Notes under the pieces: model-generated | What the model was told of the DNA's origin: nothing | Database searches by the model: none | What the model saw: the letters and a program-made list of their open reading frames with translations, nothing else | From: Pseudopithomyces maydicus | Lineage: Eukaryota; Ascomycota; Dothideomycetes; Pleosporales; Didymosphaeriaceae | NCBI GenBank assembly: GCA_026873275.1 | Contig: JANTUC010000016.1 | Location: forward strand, 868,001-932,000 | DNA: 64,000 nt | Direction: 5' to 3' | Part shown: positions 57,839-64,000 of the stretch, piece after piece | Numbering within the stretch: position 1 is the first letter of the stretch | Layout of the letters: each line of letters starts with the position of its first letter | Position numbers and translations under genes: made by a program

Positions 57839-59261
57839 GGTGGATGCTGGGTGGGGAGGGGGGTGTTTTTTTTTCTATTTTAATTTAGACGTATTGCATG
57901 TATCTCGGTTCGGTTGCTTCGTTCTACGTGAGTTTGGACTGGTGACTTTGTACGTGATGAATATGGTGGTGGTGCTCGCTGATGTGATTCACAAGGTGAC
58001 GAACAAGAGTTCATTCCTGTCACTAATTCCAAATTGCGCTGGAGAAATGGGACGATACGTCGTACAGAAAACCCAAGGGAGTATGTACTACGCGGTTTCA
58101 ATCAGTCACAGTGCTGACGAGCTCCATAAACAGTCCAAGCGACGTACCATCTAACTCGACTTATCTACGTGGTAACCACACCTGTAATATTGCAGACAAC
58201 ATATCCAAAACTGACAGTAGGCACGCTTTTGTTGCGGAACTCTTCCACTTCGAGCCGCCTCGCGTCCAGCTGTGCTACATCCGGTACAATCAAGCACCCG
58301 AACTGTTTTCAGACAGCGCCGTGTTCGCATTTTAGAAGAGTCCGCTGGTGAAGAGCACATTTCAATGGCCATTGGAATTTTACTGAAAGATGCTAATGCT
58401 TCTAGCTTTTCCATGCTGCGTCCATGATTCACCCCCAGCAGCTCTACTTCGATCGCATCCCTTGTTCTTGCGAACAGGGCATGCCAAATACAGTCCACCA
58501 AGGCGGAAACAAGAATGCGAAATACATACAATACAAACAATACAAACATAGTGCACGATCGATCAAATAGGGCCTTTTTCTTGTTAGTGACAGTAACTAT
58601 CTACAGACCCGCTTCTTGACGGTTCGACCGTAGGAGCCTAGGGGGCGGCCAATTTTCGCCGTCGTCCAATGAGCTCTCGAAGGGGCTCGGCGCCCCGACT
58701 ACCGTCCTTACTGCATAACCTCCGAGCCGATCCCGATTCATGCTCGTAAATTCCAGAAAGAACCCTGGATCTTCCGTCCATCGTCGTCTATGATGGGATC
58801 TGGCCACGCCACACGACAGGGTGTACGTGGTCACTCGTATGGCCATGTAAGGCATCTACCTACCTAGCTGGTGTGTGAACAAATTGTATACTAGACGTTT
58901 TTTCTATTGTACCAACAAAAATGAGGCAGTGACATCGCGCGTGCTATGGCGTCCTCACGATGCTGGAACGCTTCTGATGAACGCGGAAAACGCATGACGT
59001 CACGTTCTGGCTATGCTAGTCTGGGTGATAAAGTGCGATAGTCTACGGTTCGTCGAGGGATCGCGTTGCCCTGAAACTAGTGCAATGATTATTCGGGCCT
59101 TGCATTGGGGTCGCGGACCTTCGGGGGTTAGACAGGCTCCAGCATTCATACACGGCGATGTCATATAAACAGTCTCGCCATGGGCGCAAAACATCTTTCC
59201 ACAGTCCAGACAAAGACTTTCTCTATTCTGTCTTCACACTATATCATACCACTGTGACACC
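57839..59261. other. Intergenic, 1.4 kb
   Basis: 3' side of the ferric reductase and upstream region of the FAD monooxygenase. No gene, RNA or clear repeat recognised; ORFs on both strands lack motifs. Confidence 0.6.
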
Positions 59262-60551
59262 ATGTCCGACAAACCACTACACGTCCTCATATCCGGCGCC
59301 GGCGTCGCAGGGGCTTCCCTCGCCCTGATGCTCGCCCGCCATCCAGACTTCAAAACTCGCCCCATCGTCACCCTCATAGAACGCTCCCCCCAGCCCCGAA
59401 CAACAGGCCAGTCCATCGACATACGCGGCCCCGCCGTAGACGTCATCCGCAAACTCGGCTGGGAGCAAGAAATCAAAAACAGACACACCACCGAAACGGG
59501 CCTCAGGCTCCTCAACGGCTCCGGCAAAACCATAGCCTACTTCCCCGCCACGGGAGACTCCAAGGTCCAGAGCGCCACAAGCGAATATGAGATCCTCCGC
59601 GGCGAACTCACAGAGATGCTCCTCGACGGCGTGGATGCCTCTAAGCAGGAAGGCGCCCAAGTCAATGTCGTCTACGGCGAAACCATCCACTCCATGGACG
59701 ACACCCCCGACGGCGTAAACGTGCACTTTGCCCGCGGTAAACTCGAAGACCAGAAATTCGACGTCGTCGTCGCCGCAGACGGCATCTCCTCCTCCACGCG
59801 CGCCCACATCTTTGGCCCCGAGGACAAGCGCGAACACGTCCGCCCCTCAGGTATGTACCTCGCCTTCTTCTCCATCCCGCGCATCGCGTCCGACGACCAG
59901 TCGTGGTGCTGGGCGACATTACCGCCCGGCCTCGCGGTGCACAGGCGTCCGCATCGCAACGGGAAGACGGTCGGTGTCTACCTGAGCATATGCCACCGGG
60001 CGCGGGAGCGGGATCCCGACCTGGAGGCTCTGGTGCACGCGGATGTGGGGACGCAGAAGCGGTATTTGCGACAGGTGTTTGAAAAGTCCGAGTGCACGTG
60101 GGAGATCAAGCGGTTCCTCGATGGGATGGATGCCTCGGAGGACTTCTACATGACGCACTGGTGTCAGGTTGTCACGCCGCGGTGGGCGAAGGGGCGGTGC
60201 GTCATCCTTGGGGATGCGGCGTTTGCCACCATGGGGATCGGTACGAGTCTAGCCATGATAGGGGCGTACTGCATTGCTGGGGAGCTTTCCCGGATCAATG
60301 ATGGGAAGGAGGTGGAGGGGGCGTTGACGCGGTACGAGGAGGTGTTCCGGCCGTACGTGGGGAAGCATATATTCATGCCGCGGTTGTTTCCGCAGTTGGC
60401 GAATCCGCAGACAGCGTGGGGGAATTGGGTGAAGCATGCGGTAATTGCGGTATTGGCGTTTTTGAGGGTGCATAAGTTGTTTACTTTGGTGGCGGGATGG
60501 TTTGGGACGGATGATTCGAAGGGGTGGAAGTTGCCGGATTATGGGTGGTGA
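59262..60551 (+). CDS. FAD-dependent monooxygenase (aromatic hydroxylase type)
   Basis: 429 residues, no introns. N-terminal FAD-binding VLISGAGVAGASLALMLARH (GxGxxG). The middle has FDVVVAADGISSSTRAHIFG (the DG motif), and the second FAD site is GRCVILGDAAFATMGIGTSL (GD motif). It resembles the PHBH-type group that includes TetX and fungal secondary-metabolite hydroxylases. QSIDIRGPAVDVIRKLGWE is typical of that group. The C-terminus has one hydrophobic stretch (HAVIAVLAFLRVHKLFTLVA), a possible membrane anchor. It should hydroxylate a small aromatic or polyketide-like compound using NAD(P)H; the substrate is unknown. The second half of the gene is noticeably G-rich on the plus strand, the first half C-rich. 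Confidence 0.9.
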   Translation: MSDKPLHVLISGAGVAGASLALMLARHPDFKTRPIVTLIERSPQPRTTGQSIDIRGPAVDVIRKLGWEQEIKNRHTTETGLRLLNGSGKTIAYFPATGDSKVQSATSEYEILRGELTEMLLDGVDASKQEGAQVNVVYGETIHSMDDTPDGVNVHFARGKLEDQKFDVVVAADGISSSTRAHIFGPEDKREHVRPSGMYLAFFSIPRIASDDQSWCWATLPPGLAVHRRPHRNGKTVGVYLSICHRARERDPDLEALVHADVGTQKRYLRQVFEKSECTWEIKRFLDGMDASEDFYMTHWCQVVTPRWAKGRCVILGDAAFATMGIGTSLAMIGAYCIAGELSRINDGKEVEGALTRYEEVFRPYVGKHIFMPRLFPQLANPQTAWGNWVKHAVIAVLAFLRVHKLFTLVAGWFGTDDSKGWKLPDYGW

Positions 60552-61298
60552 GGATACTCTTGAAGGGTGTACATATTGCTTTCTTTTTCAATGTTTCCAT
60601 GTGTAGAGCGTTTCAGTTTTGGGAGAGCTACTTGGGGTCCGATATCACTTTGCAGTTGGATGGTCTGTATACTTTAGCATGCTCCACTCAGTTGTTAGTC
60701 AGTTCGAGACAATGTCCGATTCAGTTTTAGTACAATAAAGAGGTTCTGGGTGGATTGATTGATTTTTGCAATTGTACCTACCCGCTAGTAGAGCGATAGA
60801 GATCAAGAAAAATGTGCTCGCATTGTTTCCAGCTAGAGTTTGTCATGGCAAACAAGACACATCGCATGCTATATATTCTTGTACTTATTATTCACACATA
60901 TTACATTTCTTGCTACTAACTTTACCGCTAAACAACATCGACTGCCATTGGTACCGCATATCATCTTCCTGTCTGCGCTTTGGAAAGTGTCTGCGCTTTG
61001 GAAAGCCGTGATCCTTAGCCATAGACCCGTGCTAGTGCGGTCGTCGAATATTCAACTTCACAATGTCCTGCACTCAATCAAACGCACAACAACAGCACGT
61101 TGTGTTCAGTATTCAACTTTGTGTCATGGAAACCTATATAAAGACCACTGCCCCAATACTTCTTCTTTTCTTCATACCAACCCACGCTTGAGAAATATCC
61201 ACTCTCTAAAGCATCCACACTTTTCACATTTTTCTCCCGACCTTGAATCCTTCTCAGTTAACGAAGACACCTTCAAAATCTTGAGACTCGGATTCGAC
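60552..61298. promoter_or_regulatory. Upstream region of first BTB-like gene
   Basis: Contains a TATA box (TATATAAAG, 61135-61143) 164 bp before the ATG. A block at 61032-61095 (CTAGTGCGGTC, ATTCAACTTCACAATGT, CAAACGCACAACAACA) is shared with the second BTB-like gene. The words CTGCGCTTTGGAAAG occur twice in tandem near 60972-61003. Open frame upstream of 61299 is not conserved in the paralogue and is taken as 5' UTR. Confidence 0.6.
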
Positions 61299-62246
61299 AT
61301 GTCAGCCCACACTCCGCTTATTTCAGACGCCGGGCACAACACCATGGTGCAGCCTTCTCCTTTGAACCATCACCCGCTCATGGACGAGCACCACCCAGTT
61401 CCGGCCATTCTGCAGGGCCCAGTCGATATTCATGCCCTGACTCAGGATCAGCGCTGCGGCCTCCTCCAGGGACCGGTAACAGATATCTTCCTCAGCAGCA
61501 AGTACGTCGGTTTCGTCCGCACCCGTGCCGGTGTAGCCATCTCTCCGATCTTCAACCAGTTCTGGAAGCAGCATCCAGATGCTGGAATGGTCTTTGCCGA
61601 TGCCTCTGCCCACAAGGAGGCACTGAAAACCGTCATCCACTGGTTCACGCACCAGTACCTCGGTGGCGAGACGGTTCGAAATCTGCCAATAGGCAAGAGC
61701 ATGGTTCAAGCAATCCGTATCTACCAAGCGGCTCTTCTTTTTGGCCTCGATAGGCACATCTCACAGCTCGTCCGCTTTCTCCATGGGTGCATCAAACGCG
61801 AGGAGCTCCTGACGTACAAGGAGCTTGACGTGTTGCTGGCCACAGTGGCCCCAGAGGACCGCCTGTTCAAACACGTGTCCAGCCACTATGCCAACCTCCG
61901 CTTCAAGGGCGAGATCCCTGATCCTGAGAGGTTCGAGAGGTTCGTGAACGCCCGTCCTGCCTTCGCAAACGCCATGGTTGCTGTTGACAACCGCCACGCG
62001 GCTCGACGCCAGTTCTACGCCGACAAGCGTGAGAAGCAGCGCGTCCGCCTCGAAAATGAGAAGAAGAAGGAGGAGCAGCGTCTGGCTCGCGCCGAAGAGG
62101 CCAAGAAGACCCGCGAGGCTGAGAAGCGCAAGGCTGCTCAGGCCAAAGCTAAGAAGGCTGCGAAACAGCCTGCCCCTGCTACCGGCCTGACGCGAAGCAA
62201 AGAGGCAGCCGACCGCGCGCGGGCTTTCTGGTCAGAGTTCAATTAG
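61299..62246 (+). CDS. BTB/POZ-like domain protein, paralogue 1
   Basis: 315 residues from the ATG at 61299; the frame is open further upstream but this start matches its downstream paralogue. Residues about 40-210 form a BTB-like fold: GPVDIHALTQDQRCGLLQGP, KYVGFVRTRAGVAISPIFNQ, VIHWFTHQYLGGETVRNLP and AIRIYQAALLFGLDRHISQL. The C-terminus after residue 230 is a long charged, Lys/Arg/Glu-rich helix (KREKQRVRLENEKKKEEQ) that could be a coiled coil or bind nucleic acid. BTB domains mediate protein-protein contacts, but fungal single-BTB proteins of this kind have no assigned role. Tandem with a paralogue 1.2 kb downstream in the same orientation. Confidence 0.75.
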   Translation: MSAHTPLISDAGHNTMVQPSPLNHHPLMDEHHPVPAILQGPVDIHALTQDQRCGLLQGPVTDIFLSSKYVGFVRTRAGVAISPIFNQFWKQHPDAGMVFADASAHKEALKTVIHWFTHQYLGGETVRNLPIGKSMVQAIRIYQAALLFGLDRHISQLVRFLHGCIKREELLTYKELDVLLATVAPEDRLFKHVSSHYANLRFKGEIPDPERFERFVNARPAFANAMVAVDNRHAARRQFYADKREKQRVRLENEKKKEEQRLARAEEAKKTREAEKRKAAQAKAKKAAKQPAPATGLTRSKEAADRARAFWSEFN

Positions 62247-63485
62247 TTCTGACAACAGCAAGGCCACACTCGGAAGAATATAATGTCTTCTGAGGAAACT
62301 GAAGTGAGGGAAAGCGGTCCACTGGATCTGCTTGTATCTCTGGTGCAGATCATCGTTGGGTGGTGATTTGCTTGTAGCGGAGAAATGCTACAATGGTAAC
62401 GATTCTCGGAGACTTCCTGAGTTTCCGAGTCAGCTAGTCGTCTCGAGCAGGATGTAGAGTCGATGATTGAATGGAAGACAATTCTTGAACGCTTGTGCCA
62501 CTATGTCTTGAGTGAATTTTGTTGTTTTTAATGTGAGACTATATCATGATCAAATCCTGGTAAAACAATCATAACTGCTGACTGACTGTTAAACAATGAA
62601 GATATTTCATCGTTGGAATGATCTGTACATGTCATGCAAACTCTAGACCTGGAGGAAATTAGAGGCAACGATTTCATTCAAATCATAGATAACACTAAAC
62701 CAATTAATTCCACTTCACCATCTCATGTTTGGTCAATTGCTTAGTACACCTCGTTGTTGAATTCGTTGCGTCTGGTTTGCCTTTGGCTGGAGTTCTCATG
62801 ACCTGTACAGGTCCTTACGACGTCAATTGCAACCCATAAAAACCATAAGAGCACGAAACAATTGATCAAATCAAACAATGATATAATAAAAACGATAAGC
62901 TGATAAATAGCCGGCCTAGAGGCTTCCAAATGTATTATTCTCGCGGTTATCCTTCTCATATTATTGTTTATGATTCTTGTGATACCCCGACCTGAATTGA
63001 ATCTATATCACTTAATTATTTTATTGTTTCTTAAGCTATTCTATAGTGTCAAAACGGCTGAATACAATTTAGACTACTCATGTCTCAAGTATACATGTAC
63101 CACCACGAGGTGAAGCACGAGTTTAAGCAGCAATACCCCTACTACTCCATGAATAGACTAGCGCGGTCAGAAATTCAACTTCACAATGTTTTGTTCGTTC
63201 AGCAAACGCGCAATAACAACACTTACTGTTAGAAAGTAAACTATGCATTTTAAAAAATTTTATATAAGCCCTGCACCCCGCACCTCGATTCACCTTCTTG
63301 TCATAACATCACACCCAAACACCTCGAGAAATCCACAGCGCTTCCTGAGCCAACTTTCCACTCTCAGCATCAGCCAAAACAAACTTATACTCGACATTGT
63401 AAGAAACTGTCTGTTGATTGATCTATTTCAAACGACTTACACTCTCGTCAGCTAGACAATTTTCCAGTTCCTAGACAAAATCGAA
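62247..63485. promoter_or_regulatory. Upstream region of second BTB-like gene
   Basis: AT-rich. It carries the shared block at 63158-63222 (CTAGCGCGGTC, ATTCAACTTCACAATGT, CAAACGCGCAATAACAACAC) and a TATA box (TATATAAGC, 63261-63269) 225 bp before the ATG. The first kilobase shows no feature. Confidence 0.6.
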
Positions 63486-64000
63486 ATGTCCACTGCAGCC
63501 GTCGTGTCTCCTGTTTCCGAGTTTTCGGCATCTACCGAACACTCATATCGTCTTATCAATGAGAATCACCCAGTGCGGGAGATCTTCAATGGTACTGTCG
63601 ATATCCACAAGCTCACCCAGGGTCAGCGCATTGGTCTCATCAGGGGCCCAACCGCGAGCGTCTACATCAACCATCAGCCCGTCGGTTATATCCGTGTGCG
63701 TGCTGGGATGGCGCTCTCCCCTGTGATCAACGCATTCGTGTTGCAGAACCCCGAGTTTGGCATCAACTTTCCCGAAGGTGCTGCACACGAGCAGGGTATG
63801 CGTACTATCTTGCGCTACTTTTCGTACCACTTCTTGGGCGGCAAGACAGTACTCAGAATCCCTTTCGGCCGCGACTTCATCCACTCGCTTCGAATTTACC
63901 AAGCTGCAATCGCACTCGGCCTCGAGAACCACGTCGACCACATCGTGGCTTTCATGCATCAGCATATCAAGCGCGACGACGTCCTGCTTGGGTACGGTGA
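63486..64000 (+). CDS. BTB/POZ-like domain protein, paralogue 2 (cut by window edge)
   Basis: At least 171 residues; runs off the right edge. It aligns along its length with the first paralogue: GTVDIHKLTQGQRIGLIRGP, QPVGYIRVRAGMALSPVINA, ILRYFSYHFLGGKTVLRIPF, SLRIYQAAIALGLENHVDHI and HIKRDDVLLGYG. Start at 63486 (MSTAAVVSPVSEF) is the first in-frame ATG after the TATA box. The N-terminal 30 residues differ from paralogue 1 while the BTB-like core is kept. Whether it has the same charged C-terminal helix cannot be seen. Confidence 0.75.
   Translation, partial: MSTAAVVSPVSEFSASTEHSYRLINENHPVREIFNGTVDIHKLTQGQRIGLIRGPTASVYINHQPVGYIRVRAGMALSPVINAFVLQNPEFGINFPEGAAHEQGMRTILRYFSYHFLGGKTVLRIPFGRDFIHSLRIYQAAIALGLENHVDHIVAFMHQHIKRDDVLLGYG

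Noticed and set aside
60840..61298. N-terminal extension of the first BTB-like protein (153 codons)
   Set aside because: It covers the TATA box and the promoter block shared with the paralogue, so it is upstream DNA rather than coding.
61802..61813. Another GAGGAGCTCCTG copy of the cluster motif
   Set aside because: It lies inside the BTB-like coding sequence and simply encodes Glu-Glu-Leu-Leu.

Overview
This window is nuclear DNA from a filamentous ascomycete (Pezizomycotina), most likely a Dothideomycete. The evidence is the many 46-90 nt GT-AG introns with CTAAC/CTAAT branch sites, fungus-specific families (SLS1, Pal1, STB3, PacC, Par32) and intergenic DNA rich in TACCTACC-like words. I support 29 protein genes, two of them cut by the window edges (left: SLS1; right: the second BTB-like gene). 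I found no rRNA, convincing tRNA, CRISPR array or intact transposon.

Layout. 1-23.6 kb is a housekeeping block: mitochondrial SLS1, an NT-C2 protein, the tRNA adenosine deaminase TAD1, a Rad51-like ATPase with a degenerate P-loop, Pal1, Mediator subunit MED31, a TBC Rab-GAP, a tiny metallothionein, STB3, topoisomerase III and a DUF1295 membrane reductase. 24.3-29.4 kb holds one very large fast-evolving protein gene with an embedded Zn2Cys6 motif. 30-40.8 kb looks like a small metabolic cluster: a C2H2 regulator, an MFS transporter, an HpcH/HpaI aldolase, a RidA deaminase, an isopenicillin-N-synthase-like oxygenase and a secreted DUF1593 protein. Two divergent promoters in it share a GGAGGAGCTCC motif. 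41-51 kb carries an uncharacterised protein, a serine/proline-rich protein with KRTQSK repeats, the pH regulator PacC and a Par32-like protein. 51-64 kb carries a GH10 xylanase, a nucleoside hydrolase with a 6-nt exon, a ferric reductase, an FAD monooxygenase and two tandem BTB-like paralogues with related promoters.

The most important thing for anyone using this sequence is that nine genes (probably ten) are broken by what looks like a single missing base. In all but one the break falls in a G/C run of 5-6. In every case adding one base restores the family-typical protein. Many such events, all in the same direction, point to homopolymer undercalling in the assembly rather than true pseudogenes. 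Gene models below are given with this in mind. No tools were run: family assignments rest on reading translated motifs and on knowledge of the families.
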